Positions 1-9,410 are shown, counted from the first letter of the stretch. The stretch is DNA of 64,000 nucleotides from Clostridium sp. AM58-1XD (GCF_003464085.1 NZ_QSDR01000022.1:1-64000), one strand, 5' to 3'. Translations and numbers: made by a program. The notes: generated by a model not told the origin, from the sequence alone.

Positions 1-60
1 GGAGGCACCATATTTTCGAAGAAAATACGGAATAATATCCGCAGCGCGGTTATTATTCCT
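1..60. repeat. Upstream copy of palindrome plus overlapping inverted repeat
   Basis: Positions 8-17 and 21-30 form a 10-bp inverted repeat (CCATATTTTC / GAAAATACGG, one mismatch) that is nearly identical to the perfect palindrome at 120-142. A second inverted repeat, GGAATAATA (29-37) with TATTATTCC (51-59), shares its left edge with the first, so the two hairpins cannot both form fully. What lies to the left is outside the window. Confidence 0.5.
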
Positions 61-119
61 GCGCATCCCGATTTCTGCGTTCACCGCTGAAATCCGTGCG
101 CTTTATTCCGCCGGAGGCG

Positions 120-148
120 CCATATTTTCGGAGAAAATATGGTATAAT
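120..148 (+). promoter_or_regulatory. Palindromic operator abutting a TATAAT -10 box
   Basis: A perfect 10-bp inverted repeat with a 3-base spacer (CCATATTTTC at 120-129, GAAAATATGG at 133-142) is followed immediately by TATAAT at 143-148, 33 bases before the first WYL gene. No good -35 box is visible; the palindrome occupies its place. That arrangement suits an operator bound by the adjacent regulator (inference). Confidence 0.55.
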
Positions 149-181
149 AGCTGCATATCACAAATACGGGAGAGAATCATT

Positions 182-1438
182 ATGGCTGAATTCCAGGAAT
201 TAATTAAAAACTTTGACAGAATTCGTGATTATATGCGTCAGTTTTATGTATATGGATTTAAAGTGCGGGGAGACTTCACGCAGAAAAGCGCCCGGACATA
301 CGACAATGAGCGGCGCAGAATCGAGAGCTGGATGTCCGGCCGAATACGGACCGGATATACGCAGAAAGGAAAACAGGTTTCCATAAGCCTTGGCGAAACT
401 GACGTTTCCTCCAATCCTCTTTATGCTGCATGGAAATCCAAAAGTTTTACCGATAATGACCTGCTGCTGCATTTTTTCATCCTGGATCTGTTTGCCGGTG
501 AAAATGAAATGACAGCCGGAGAGCTTGCCGATGCAATTTCTGCCTCCTACGGAATTGCCTTTGACAGCCAGACCGTACGCCTGAAACTCAAGGAATACGA
601 AGCCTTGGAAATTCTCACTTCCCGCCGTGATAAAAAGTCCGTCTTTTATCGGCTTCACCAGCCGCTTTCGATCCAGCTTCCTGAGAATGACTGTGCCAGA
701 CGCCATCTGATGACCGCCGTTGCTTTCTTTTCCGAATACGCTCCGTTCGGCTTCATAGGCAGTACGATTCTGGATCAGGAACGTTTGAATAACTCCATTT
801 TCAGCTTTAAACATCATTTCATTGTACATACACTGGAGGACGGGATCCTCTACCCTATTTTAACGGCTCTTCGTGAAGGACGTTATCTTTTTCTGGAAAA
901 CCACAGCGTCCGCTCCGGCAGAGTTGCGGAAATCGAAGGGCTGCCTCTGAAAATATTTGTAAGCACCAGAACAGGAAGGCGCTATGTCTGTATTTATGTG
1001 AAACGGGAACATCGTTTTCTGAACCTGCGCCTCGACTGCATCGCAGCTGTCCGGCCGTCTTCCTTCTGCAATGACGCTCCCTTTTACCGCGAAAAACTGG
1101 AAAAAAATATCCCGGACTGTTTCGGCGTCTCGTTCGGCGGACGCGCTGCAAGGCTGGAAGAACTCTGTCTCAAGCTGCATATCGATGAGGAAAAGGAGCC
1201 GCATATTTTAAACCGCCTGTACCGGGAGGGCCACGGCGGAGAAATTATCCGAGCAGAGAAAAATACGTTCATTTACAGCGGCTTCTTTTTTGATGTGAAT
1301 GAGATCCTTTCCTGGGTGAAATCATTTACGGGCCGTATTCTGGATATTCAAAGTTCAAATCAGTCCGCTGTTATCAAAGTTACTGCGGACTTGGAAATCA
1401 TGTACCGGATGTACTGCCGCGAAGATTCATGGGGGTAG
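182..1438 (+). CDS. WYL domain-containing transcriptional regulator (first of a pair)
   Basis: A 418-residue cytoplasmic protein. The N-terminal 170 residues look like a winged-helix DNA-binding region (helical stretch about residues 110-150 ending in a basic segment RRDKKS). The middle, about residues 210-300, reads as a WYL-type ligand-sensing domain with alternating strands and conserved aromatic/arginine positions. WYL proteins usually act as repressors or activators that bind nucleotide-like or nucleic acid ligands. The stop is followed after 4 bases by a second WYL gene, so the two are co-transcribed and may form a heteromer. The promoter palindrome directly upstream suggests autoregulation. 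No CRISPR or defence genes lie nearby, so the target is unknown. Start chosen at ATG 182, following GGGAGAG. Confidence 0.7.
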   Translation: MAEFQELIKNFDRIRDYMRQFYVYGFKVRGDFTQKSARTYDNERRRIESWMSGRIRTGYTQKGKQVSISLGETDVSSNPLYAAWKSKSFTDNDLLLHFFILDLFAGENEMTAGELADAISASYGIAFDSQTVRLKLKEYEALEILTSRRDKKSVFYRLHQPLSIQLPENDCARRHLMTAVAFFSEYAPFGFIGSTILDQERLNNSIFSFKHHFIVHTLEDGILYPILTALREGRYLFLENHSVRSGRVAEIEGLPLKIFVSTRTGRRYVCIYVKREHRFLNLRLDCIAAVRPSSFCNDAPFYREKLEKNIPDCFGVSFGGRAARLEELCLKLHIDEEKEPHILNRLYREGHGGEIIRAEKNTFIYSGFFFDVNEILSWVKSFTGRILDIQSSNQSAVIKVTADLEIMYRMYCREDSWG

Positions 1439-1442
1439 AAAT

Positions 1443-2441
1443 ATGAAATCATTAGAATTGTTTGACAAGGTTTATAACTGCTATTATCAGGTGGTCAGAA
1501 AAATCCTGGAAGAAGCCGCCGCTTCTCCCATATCCGCTGCCCGTATGGAAGAAATCTGCAGGGAACTGGCCTTTGAAGAAAGTGCTCTGGCCATACTTCC
1601 CAGACTGACATGCGGAAGCTGGAGCGCTCTTTTGTCTGCCGAAGGAAAAACTATGTTTTCTTCCGCCCTTTCATCCGGCAGGCTATCCGTCCCTTTTACA
1701 TCCTTACAGAAATCATGGCTGAAATCCCTGCTCTCCGACGACCGGATTTCCCTGTTTTTTACAGAAAAAGAGCTGGAACTTCTGTCCTCTTCGCTACACG
1801 ACGTAGAACCGCTCTTTCACACAGAAGATTTTCATTATTATGACCGTTTTCACGACGGAGATCCATACAAAGACAGCACCTATCTTACCATTTTCCAAAC
1901 AGTTTTATCCGCCTTTGAGACAAAACAGATTCTTCTCCTTTCTTATGGAGGAAAGAATCAGGAGCCTGTCGTCATGGAAGCCGCCCCCTGCCGTCTCCAG
2001 TATTCTTCCAAGGATGACAAATTTCGGCTTTTCTGCATGAAGCGGACAAAACGAGGATTTTCCGTTCCATTTACCTTAAATATAGGCAGAATTCTCGACT
2101 GCCGCCTTTCTCCTGAAAAACTCCCTTCCTCGTTCAGACCGGATAACGCGGTCTTTCGCTCTCTGAATTCAGAACCTGTCTGCATAGAAATAGACGGCAG
2201 GCGTAATTCTCTGGAACGGTGTATGCTGCATTTTGCAAATTACGAAAAGCATACGGAATACGATGAAGACCGTCACGTTTATCTCTGTTCCATTTATTAT
2301 GATCCAAGCGACGAAACCGAACTGTTAATCGAGCTTCTGTCCTTTGGTCCGGTCATCCGTATTCTCGGACCGGAAACCATGCTCAAACAGATAAGAGAAC
2401 GTGTTCAAAGGCAGCACGATCTGTTATACGGTACAATTTAA
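1443..2441 (+). CDS. WYL domain-containing regulator (second of a pair)
   Basis: A 332-residue protein starting 4 bases after the preceding WYL gene, with its ribosome binding site inside the end of that gene (GGGGG). The WYL-like region spans about residues 140-230 and is followed by a C-terminal extension (about 240-332) like the WCX dimerisation region of this family. The N-terminus is short for a typical HTH and could have lost DNA binding. In that case it would act as partner to the upstream protein. Tandem WYL pairs of this kind are common in Clostridia, but I do not know a function for this pair. Confidence 0.65.
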   Translation: MKSLELFDKVYNCYYQVVRKILEEAAASPISAARMEEICRELAFEESALAILPRLTCGSWSALLSAEGKTMFSSALSSGRLSVPFTSLQKSWLKSLLSDDRISLFFTEKELELLSSSLHDVEPLFHTEDFHYYDRFHDGDPYKDSTYLTIFQTVLSAFETKQILLLSYGGKNQEPVVMEAAPCRLQYSSKDDKFRLFCMKRTKRGFSVPFTLNIGRILDCRLSPEKLPSSFRPDNAVFRSLNSEPVCIEIDGRRNSLERCMLHFANYEKHTEYDEDRHVYLCSIYYDPSDETELLIELLSFGPVIRILGPETMLKQIRERVQRQHDLLYGTI

Positions 2442-2453
2442 TAAATAATATGC

Positions 2454-2518
2454 TTGCAAAATCAGGAGTAAGATGGTACAATGTTCAATAAATTAATATT
2501 TAATCTTTTTTTGAACAT
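2454..2518 (+). promoter_or_regulatory. Promoter with overlapping inverted repeat, BCCT transporter gene
   Basis: TTGCAA (2454-2459), 17-base spacer, TACAAT (2477-2482). An 8-bp inverted repeat ATGTTCAA (2481-2488) / TTGAACAT (2511-2518) begins on the -10 box and runs past the expected start site, where a repressor would block transcription. Its binding protein is unknown; the WYL pair just upstream is a candidate. Confidence 0.5.
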
Positions 2519-2547
2519 ATTGAGTATTACCGAAAGGAGCACTTATC

Positions 2548-4075
2548 ATGCAAAATCATACTTCTGATAACTTAAAGGGGAGGATCGACTGGGTTACGAC
2601 GATTATTCCATTTCTTATGATCGTATTTCTCTGCCTCAGTTTTTTTCTGTTTCCTGATACGTCGAAACACATACTGGAATCCACCAGGTTTTTTCTTGGC
2701 GACCGCTTAGGCGTTTATTATCTTGCGATCGGGCTCGGCGTATTCCTCTTGTCTTTCTTTATTGCCTTTTCTAAATATGGCGACATCCGTCTCGGCAGAC
2801 CGGATGAAAAGCCAAAATATTCTACATTCGCCTGGAGTTCCATGATGTTTACTTCCGGCTTGCGGCCGATATCTTGTTCTACTCCTTCTGTGAATGGGTT
2901 CTCTACGCCAAAGACCCTCATATCGGAGAAATGGGATCCATGCAGGACTGGTCCAGCACTTATCCGATTTTCCACTGGGGGCCGATCCCATGGAGTTTTT
3001 ACCTCGTGCTTGCAGTCTCATTTGGCTTTATGCTTCATGTAAGGGGCTGTCACAAACAGAAATATTCCGAAGCCTGCCGCGCGCTTCTGGGTAATCATGT
3101 AGATAAGCTGCCGGGTCGGCTGATCGATCTTCTTGCGCTCTTTGCTCTTCTTGCCGGTACGCTACTACGTTCAGCCTTGCGACGCCTCTGATGAGTCAGA
3201 TCACCGCCTCTCTCTTTGGGATTCCTAATTCCAAGTGGATTACCATTGCAATTCTGATTATCACCTGCGTTGTATATACCTTGTCTGTAGTCAAGGGGAT
3301 GAAAGGCATTGCAAAGCTTGCCGCTTCTTGTATTTATCTGTTCTTCGCCCTGCTGGCTTACGTCCTCCTGGTCGGCGGAGAGACCCGTTATATCGTAGAA
3401 ACAGGATTTTCCGCTATTGGAAATCTGGCGCAGAACTTCTTTGGCCTGGCTACCTATACGGACCCGACAAGAACTACCTCGTTTCCACAGACCTGGACGA
3501 TTTTCTACTGGGCATACTGGATGGTCTGGTGCGTAGCCGCTCCGTTTTTCATCGGCAGCATTTCCAAGGGGCGTACAATCCGTCAGACCATTCTGGGCGG
3601 ATATGTGTTCAGCCTTGGAAGTACGTTTACCAGCTTTTTAATTCTTGGTAATTACGGCCTAGGGCTGCAGGTAAACGGCCGCCTGGACGTCATTGGGATT
3701 TATACGTCTACCGAAAATCTGTACGAGACGATTATTGCCGTCGTAAATACGCTGCCTTTCCCGATGCTCGTGCTCATCCTTTTGGCAGTTACTATGATCG
3801 CATTCTATGCCACAAGTTTCGACGCAATCGCTCTCGTCGCCTCATCTTATACGTATAAACAGATCAATGCCGACGAGGAACCGCATATGGCAGTAAAAAC
3901 ATTTTGGTCCATTATGTTGATCTTGCTGCCCATTGCCCTTGTTTTCAGTGAAAATTCCATGGCGAATCTTCAGACCGTGTCCATAATTGCCGCTTTTCCA
4001 ATCGGAATTGTTATTCTTCTAATCATTTTAAGCTTCTTAAAAGATGCGAAAAAATATATAGAAGAATTGAAGTAA
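2548..4075 (+). CDS. BCCT family betaine/carnitine/choline transporter (two frameshifts)
   Basis: A secondary transporter for quaternary ammonium compounds such as glycine betaine, choline or carnitine. Three consecutive reading frames together encode about 509 residues, the normal length for the family, with about 12 membrane helices. Family landmarks are visible: the FYWAYW segment with SKGRTIR in the later half, and FYSFCEWVLY in the first third. The frame breaks at 2862 (GGCTTGG expected, one G missing) and again at 3161 (ACGGCT expected, one G missing). Restoring one base at each site rejoins the protein without loss, so these are probably sequence errors. Otherwise it is a recent pseudogene. 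It has its own promoter and a palindromic terminator. The substrate cannot be read from the sequence. Confidence 0.8.
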
Positions 4076-4093
4076 TAAATTCTCAGAACAAAA

Positions 4094-4144
4094 AAGAGAG
4101 TGCTGCAGAAAAGAAACAGTCATTGTTTCCTGCCGCACTCTCTT
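4094..4144. terminator. Bidirectional terminator between convergent genes (short repeat-family member)
   Basis: AAGAGAGTGCTGCAG (4094-4108) pairs with CTGCCGCACTCTCTT (4130-4144), one mismatch, with a further inner stem GAAACA/TGTTTC. It separates the BCCT gene from nth, which converge here. The arms match the ends of the longer palindromes at 19387, 46225 and 58446. Confidence 0.7.
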
Positions 4145-4244
4145 AATTTCTGTGATACCGCGTTGTGCAATCTTATTTCCTGCCGGTCCTCAGATATTTC
4201 CTGAAATATGTAACCGCTCTCTTCTTTTCATACTTCCTGTGCCC

Positions 4245-4877
4245 TCACAACCGTTTCATACACCATTCTTCCAGACTGCAGCTTTCACAGCGGCCTTTTC
4301 TGGCCGTACAGACTTCACGTCCATGATAGATCAGCTGAAAATTAATTCTGATCCAGTGTTCCTTTGGAAGCAGCTCCCGAAGCTCTTTTTCCACCTCCTG
4401 AGGATTCTTCCCCTCCGCCCAGCCCAGACGTCTGGATATCCGGAATACATGGGTGTCCACAGTTACTCCCGGTATGCCATAGGCGTCTGACAGGAAAAGA
4501 TTTGCCGTTTTCCTGCCTACGCCTGCCAGCTTCAAAAGTTCTTCCATCGTCTTTGGTACAATTCCGCCATAGTCCTTGACAATCTGTCCGCAGCACTGTT
4601 TTACATTTTTTGCCTTACTTTTATAAAGGCCTACCGAACGAATGTAATCTTCAATCTCCTCGGCCGGTGCCTCCGCCATGGACTCAACTGTCCGATAGTG
4701 GTCAAACAGGGCCGGTATTGCCTCGTCCACCTGCTTGTCCGTACTTTGAGCGCTCAGCATAATCGCAATCAGCAGCTGCCATGGCTCGTGGTGATAGAAT
4801 CCTTCCTTTGTTACGCCATATATCTCATCCAGTTGATCGAGGATATAAGGAAGGTTTTTCTTTACCTTTTTATCCAT
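4245..4877 (-). CDS. nth: Endonuclease III
   Basis: Base excision repair DNA glycosylase/AP lyase that removes oxidised pyrimidines. The 210-residue length fits the family. The helix-hairpin-helix motif LAGVGRKTAN supplies DNA binding, and the catalytic Asp lies in GVTVDTHVFR. The C-terminal iron-sulfur cluster ligands are spaced C-x6-C-x2-C-x5-C in CTARKGRCESCSLEEWC. It starts 19 bases after the flavin reductase-like gene on the same strand, so the two are probably co-transcribed. Confidence 0.93.
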   Translation of the reverse strand: MDKKVKKNLPYILDQLDEIYGVTKEGFYHHEPWQLLIAIMLSAQSTDKQVDEAIPALFDHYRTVESMAEAPAEEIEDYIRSVGLYKSKAKNVKQCCGQIVKDYGGIVPKTMEELLKLAGVGRKTANLFLSDAYGIPGVTVDTHVFRISRRLGWAEGKNPQEVEKELRELLPKEHWIRINFQLIYHGREVCTARKGRCESCSLEEWCMKRL

Positions 4878-4896
4878 CTATTCTCCTTTGTATCGC

Positions 4897-5400
4897 TTAT
4901 TCCCTGTATGAAACAGGAGCTGTTTTCGGGCTTTTCCCTTTAATCACCCGATGGTAATACTCGTATGTCATGGCAGGAGTTTCCGAATCATATACTTCTC
5001 CTTCCACAGCCTTTCCCAAAAATATCGTATGTGTTTCCGTTTCCATCGTATTGATTACTTCACACACGACATATCCTTTCGTGTCTTTCAATACCGGCAT
5101 TCCATCCGCCAGTTCATATTCAGTCCCTTCGAATTTGTCCGTATCCCTGCTGGAACGAAAACCGAATTTTCCGATCAGAATCGGCTTTGAATCCTCCTTT
5201 AAAATGGAAAATGCAAATTTTCCTGCTTTCTGAATACATTCATTGGTGAAGTTATCATGGTGAATGCTGGCAGTGATATAACAGGGATCTGCCGTGACCT
5301 GTGCAACACTGTTAGCCGTGCATCCTACGGGCCGGTCGCCATCCATCGTAGTAACAATATACACGCCGTAAGACATATGGTTTAAAACCGTCAGATTCAT
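4897..5400 (-). CDS. Flavin reductase-like domain protein (FMN-binding split barrel)
   Basis: A 167-residue protein of the flavin reductase-like/HpaC class, which binds FMN in a split beta-barrel and often supplies reduced flavin to a partner. Typical features are the N-terminal SYGVYIVTT strand, the GCTANS flavin-phosphate loop (about residue 30) and the SILKEDS segment. I start it at the ATG at 5400, which has AAGGAGG nine bases upstream. A longer frame beginning at 5487 lacks a ribosome binding site and overlaps the gene before it. It lies 73 bases downstream of the PHP-UvrD gene and 19 bases upstream of nth. The electron acceptor is unknown. Confidence 0.8.
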   Translation of the reverse strand: MNLTVLNHMSYGVYIVTTMDGDRPVGCTANSVAQVTADPCYITASIHHDNFTNECIQKAGKFAFSILKEDSKPILIGKFGFRSSRDTDKFEGTEYELADGMPVLKDTKGYVVCEVINTMETETHTIFLGKAVEGEVYDSETPAMTYEYYHRVIKGKSPKTAPVSYRE

Positions 5401-5473
5401 AAAAATCCTCCTTTTAATGGCTTTTCTTCTTTCCATATGTATTATGGTGGAAACATCAGATATCATGCATACC

Positions 5474-8400
5474 TTACATAAAATCAAACAGGCTCATCTG
5501 TACAGGACGGTCTGTGCCGTTTCTCTTATCTGCATATTCCCTTATGCATGCTTCATCTGGTATGTCATCCAAAAAACAAGAAGGCTCCAGCCCTGAAGTC
5601 ACGATCAATTCCTCCATGGCCCTTGTCATACCTACGTAGAACAGTCTGCGCTCCTCTTCTTCATCCGATTCTCCTCTGCTGTTTTCCAGCGGAAGCATTC
5701 CCTTTCTGGCTCCGTAAATCAAAACTGCCGGAAATTCCAGTCCTTTTGAGCCATGCAGAGTCATCAGCGTCACCGAATCTGATGTGTACGTTTTTCCACC
5801 GCATCTCTTCAGATCGCTTTCTCTGCCGAATGCCAGCTGTTCCAGAAATTCCTCCATATTCTTGTAAAATAACGCCATAGAAGCAAGCTTCTCCATGGAT
5901 TCCTCTTCTTGTAATCCCATGTCTTCCATCCATCTGTCCATGATCTTCTGTGGCTTTTCCTTTTTAAACGATGTTTTATACCGTTCTGCCATCGCTTCAT
6001 ATATGCTCCCCGATATGCAATCCTCATCCAGATTCCACAGCAGCTTTAAGGCTGTTTTTCTTGAAAGGCTGTCTTCCGGGCTCACCAGACTCCTGAAAAA
6101 ACAGATTGTTCCACGGACCGGCTTTTCTTCGAGAAATTCTTCACGCCCGGTTACTACATATGGAATCCCCTCTTTCTTCAGGCACTTCTCCAGCAAGGCC
6201 GCATGTCTATGGGTTCTGTAGAGAACAGCTATATCGCTGAAACTCCTGATCTTTGTATCACCGCCCTTTTCCCGTTCTTCTACATCCAGCATATCAATCC
6301 CGCCTACGAGACGGTTGATTTCCTTTGCCACGAATATGGCCTCAGCCATTTCTCCCTTCGCCTTCACCACCCGGATTGGCTGCCCTTCTTCGCGTACAGC
6401 ATGAAGCACCCGTTCCATTCCCGGATTCTTTGAGATAACCGCACCGGCCCCCGTTACGATCCGGCCGGACGAACGATAATTCTCTTTCAGCTGTATGACA
6501 TGTACGTCATTCCAGTCGCTGCAGAGGCGGTCAAAGCATTTCGCATCCGCTCCTCTGAATCCGTAAATAGCCTGATCGGGATCTCCAATTACGAATAACT
6601 CCCGTTTCTTTTTATTCCAGGCCATGATCAGCTCATACTGGATTGGGCTGATATCCTGAAATTCGTCCACCAGCAGATAGGAAAAGTTCTTTTTGTCCAG
6701 CCTTCCTGCCTCTGCTTCTTTCAGAGTCTCCAGAAGAAGATCATCGAAATCCAGCAGGTTTCTCTCTTTCAGCCGTTCATCATAATAGGAAAACGCTTCC
6801 CAGTTTTCTTCCCCCTCCGGCCTTTTTTCATTTTTCCAAAGAGATATCTGACGTAGAAACTGCTGTAAAGTTCCTTTTATTCCGAACTGCCTCATGGCAT
6901 CGTCTGCAATTTCCAGCGTTTCTGTTTCATCCGCAAGTGAAAAACTGCCAAGCTCCTTCAGCTGTTCCCAACATATGGAATGGAACGTGCCGATATTGAT
7001 CCTGCGCGCATTTCTTGCCCCCAGCTGACCCTTCAGCCGTTCCTTCATCTCTTCTGCCGCCTTATTCGTAAACGTCACAGCCGTAATTTCAGATGGCTTT
7101 ACCTTTCTGTTCTGAAGCAGCCACAAAATTCTCGCCACCAGAGTCCGTGTCTTGCCTGTTCCCGGTCCGGCAATAACAGCCGTCACTCTGTCCACAGCAT
7201 GTACGGCCTCTTCCTGCGCCTCATTCATGCCTGCCGATATATCCTTTGATACATCTGATACATGAATCTCCATTATCTGCCCATCGGATGCTGTACTTTC
7301 CTCCGCCGCCCTGTTCTGTGCTGTCACAGCTCTCTGATTCACGTCCGTCCGGCTTTCGTCTCCTGCCTCCAGGGCCGGACAGCGTTCTGATTTTGCGGCT
7401 GCTGATTCCATGGCCCCAAAACCTGGAAACAGGCTCAGCTGGCCATCCAGAATGTCAATCTCTCCCGGCTCAAAAAGCTTAATCGTCCCATATTCACCGT
7501 CAAAGCCCGGCAGTCGTTTCACATTTCCTTCCCTTAGCCTTCTGATTCCTTCCGATACGAGATATCCCGCTTCCTTACGAATATCTTCAACCGGTACTTC
7601 TCTAAGAATTTCAAATTCCGGCCCAAGTTTTTGTAGCATTTTTTCATATTGCGCCTGCACCGCCGCACCTGCAGAAGACCGGCCTGTGGAAGCGCCAATC
7701 ACTTCCGGAAGGGGAACCATGCTTTCAAAGGGCTTTGCATCCGGCCGGACATATCCTTCTTTCCGGTCAGCCAGCTGTTCTACCCTGTGGTCCACGCCAA
7801 TGGTCAGCTTTTTACGGCATACGGGACAAATTCCCTGGTTTTCCTCTGCCTGAAGGGGGCTCATGCAGATATGGCATTTTCTGTGTCCGTCGTAATGATA
7901 CTTGCCTTCCTCCGGAAAAAACTCAATTGTGCCTTCCAGACCTTCACCTGTCTGTATGGCCCTTTCCATCCCCTCATAGCATAATTCTGTTCCAAAGAGA
8001 TTCGCCTCTCTTCCCAGTTTTGACGGGGAATGGGCATCGGAGTTGGATACCAGCTGATAGGAGTCCAGAGCCGACAGTCTCCAGTTCATAGGCGGATCGG
8101 AAGACAGTCCCGTTTCGAGCGCATGAACATAAGGGGTAAGATCTTCAAAGCATTCTTCGATTGTGTCGAACCCGGAAAATGCACCGAACATGGAGAAATG
8201 GGGCGTCCATATATGAGCCGGTATGAAGATGCCGTTGGGGCAGATATCCAGCATGATTTCCAGCAGATCACGGCAGTCCAGCCCCAGAATAGGGCGTCCG
8301 TCCGAATGGATATTTCCAATCGTCTCCAGCTTTTTTGACAGAAGTTCCGCTGCTTCCAATCCTGGAAGCAGAATCAGATTATGTACCTTCCGCACCTTTC

Positions 8401-8692
8401 CGTTTTTCTTATAGATCGAACTGATTTCACCTGACACTACAAAACGGGGCTGTATGGCATCCGTTGCCGCCTCATTTTCCAGACGGTATTCATCCTTCAG
8501 ACGATACAGCCCGTCTTCAGCGGCAGTCAGCCTGTCCCTCAGTTCCTCTCTCCAGGCCGGATGGGTAAAGTCTCCCGTTCCTACCAGCTGGATTCCCTTT
8601 TTGCGCGCCCAGAGATCCAGATGCTCCGGCGTACCTTCCCTGCTTGTAGCCCGCGAAAAGCGGGAATGGATGTGTAAATCTCCTATATACAT
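5474..8692 (-). CDS. PHP-domain / UvrD-like helicase fusion protein
   Basis: A 1072-residue fusion. The N-terminal 400 residues are a PHP phosphoesterase-like domain: DLHIHSRFS near residue 7 supplies the HxH metal ligands, TGDFTHP follows, and SNSDAHSPSKLGRE gives later ligands. A CxxC-x(n)-CxxC zinc-ribbon insertion (CHICM...CPVC) sits near residue 275. After a low-complexity linker (about 420-490) comes a superfamily I helicase: Walker A AGPGTGKTRT, motif II LLVDEFQDIS, GDPDQAIYGFRG, GSKGLEFPAVL and VGMTRAMEEL. The helicase half resembles UvrD/PcrA but is compact. The fusion implies coupled DNA unwinding and phosphodiester or nucleotide hydrolysis, probably in repair. That role is inferred, not established. 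Confidence 0.85.
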   Translation of the reverse strand: MYIGDLHIHSRFSRATSREGTPEHLDLWARKKGIQLVGTGDFTHPAWREELRDRLTAAEDGLYRLKDEYRLENEAATDAIQPRFVVSGEISSIYKKNGKVRKVHNLILLPGLEAAELLSKKLETIGNIHSDGRPILGLDCRDLLEIMLDICPNGIFIPAHIWTPHFSMFGAFSGFDTIEECFEDLTPYVHALETGLSSDPPMNWRLSALDSYQLVSNSDAHSPSKLGREANLFGTELCYEGMERAIQTGEGLEGTIEFFPEEGKYHYDGHRKCHICMSPLQAEENQGICPVCRKKLTIGVDHRVEQLADRKEGYVRPDAKPFESMVPLPEVIGASTGRSSAGAAVQAQYEKMLQKLGPEFEILREVPVEDIRKEAGYLVSEGIRRLREGNVKRLPGFDGEYGTIKLFEPGEIDILDGQLSLFPGFGAMESAAAKSERCPALEAGDESRTDVNQRAVTAQNRAAEESTASDGQIMEIHVSDVSKDISAGMNEAQEEAVHAVDRVTAVIAGPGTGKTRTLVARILWLLQNRKVKPSEITAVTFTNKAAEEMKERLKGQLGARNARRINIGTFHSICWEQLKELGSFSLADETETLEIADDAMRQFGIKGTLQQFLRQISLWKNEKRPEGEENWEAFSYYDERLKERNLLDFDDLLLETLKEAEAGRLDKKNFSYLLVDEFQDISPIQYELIMAWNKKKRELFVIGDPDQAIYGFRGADAKCFDRLCSDWNDVHVIQLKENYRSSGRIVTGAGAVISKNPGMERVLHAVREEGQPIRVVKAKGEMAEAIFVAKEINRLVGGIDMLDVEEREKGGDTKIRSFSDIAVLYRTHRHAALLEKCLKKEGIPYVVTGREEFLEEKPVRGTICFFRSLVSPEDSLSRKTALKLLWNLDEDCISGSIYEAMAERYKTSFKKEKPQKIMDRWMEDMGLQEEESMEKLASMALFYKNMEEFLEQLAFGRESDLKRCGGKTYTSDSVTLMTLHGSKGLEFPAVLIYGARKGMLPLENSRGESDEEEERRLFYVGMTRAMEELIVTSGLEPSCFLDDIPDEACIREYADKRNGTDRPVQMSLFDFM

Positions 8693-8729
8693 AATTACCT
8701 GCCTTTTCTTCAGTAACAGCCCTCAGCCC

Positions 8730-9233
8730 TTAAATCTCATGTTTCTGACAGAAAGCCCTGACCGCCTCGTTCAGCTGGTTAAGTTCCTCTATGAACCGGA
8801 AATCATTAACGGAAATCTCCCCAATCTTCATTTCACTGATCCGCTTCATAGAATCATCGGCCGCCTGTTTTAATGTTTTTCCGATTTCCTGCTTTGTTCT
8901 TGCAAAGCGCTCATTTCCCGAACCTGACGCCGACGCAGCTGATCCCTCTGCTTCTACAACGCTGCCTGTATATACATATTTGGCCTTTTTGTAATATCCT
9001 GCTTTCTTTTCAAAGCCAGGCCCCATTCTGTATACGCCCCGCTCTACGTTCTGCAGTTCCCCGCTTTTGCACATATTCGTAAAGCATCCGGACAGCTGTC
9101 CGGATGTATACGGCTTACCGATGCGGTGGTCTATGTATTCCCGAATCTCCGCCACATCGTTCAGTCCGATCTGTGAAATGGCTTCCCTGATCAGTCTTCT
9201 GATTTCTTTACTGGTTGCTCTCTCTTCCATCAT
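8730..9233 (-). CDS. Hypothetical protein with winged-helix-like N-terminus
   Basis: A 167-residue protein I do not recognise. Residues 1-70 look like a small helix-rich DNA-binding module: SKEIRRLIREAI, DVAEIREYIDHRIGK and SGQLSGCFTNMCKSGELQNVERGVYRM resemble a winged helix ending in a beta wing. A Ser/Ala/Gly-rich linker follows at about 95-108, then a charged coiled-coil-prone tail. It sits 37 bases upstream of the PHP-UvrD fusion on the same strand and may be co-transcribed with it. A regulatory or DNA-binding role is inference only. Confidence 0.5.
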   Translation of the reverse strand: MMEERATSKEIRRLIREAISQIGLNDVAEIREYIDHRIGKPYTSGQLSGCFTNMCKSGELQNVERGVYRMGPGFEKKAGYYKKAKYVYTGSVVEAEGSAASASGSGNERFARTKQEIGKTLKQAADDSMKRISEMKIGEISVNDFRFIEELNQLNEAVRAFCQKHEI

Positions 9234-9277
9234 TCATATCCCTTCTGTCGATTTTTCTGCTTCTCTTCTTGATTGAT

Positions 9278-9364
9278 TTATGATTCTTTCTTGACAAAAT
9301 TAAGCAGAAGAAGTAAAAACGTGGCAAAATTAATCATCAGAGACATCGCTTCATACACATTCAT
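9278..9364 (-). CDS. Putative holin-like toxin mini-protein (Hol-Tox type)
   Basis: A 28-residue peptide beginning MNVYEAMSLMINFATF, continuing with a single hydrophobic helix rich in Leu, and ending in a basic tail NFVKKES. This V/YEA-LSLMI-F pattern matches the small 'putative holin-like toxin' family of Firmicutes, membrane peptides found in type I toxin-antitoxin-like loci. A strong promoter (TTGACA-N16-TATAAT, 9411-9438) drives it. A possible antisense promoter lies within the gene on the plus strand (TTGACA at 9291-9296, TAAAAA at 9314-9319) and would transcribe across the toxin start. Toxicity and the antitoxin RNA are not demonstrated. Confidence 0.6.
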   Translation of the reverse strand: MNVYEAMSLMINFATFLLLLLNFVKKES

Positions 9365-9410
9365 ATCCTTCGTTCCTTCCTGCTTTTATTCATTTGTTCT
9401 TTATGCCTCT

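Noticed and set aside
5401-5487. N-terminal extension of the flavin reductase-like protein
   Set aside because: It overlaps the end of the PHP-UvrD gene and lacks a ribosome binding site, whereas ATG 5400 has AAGGAGG.
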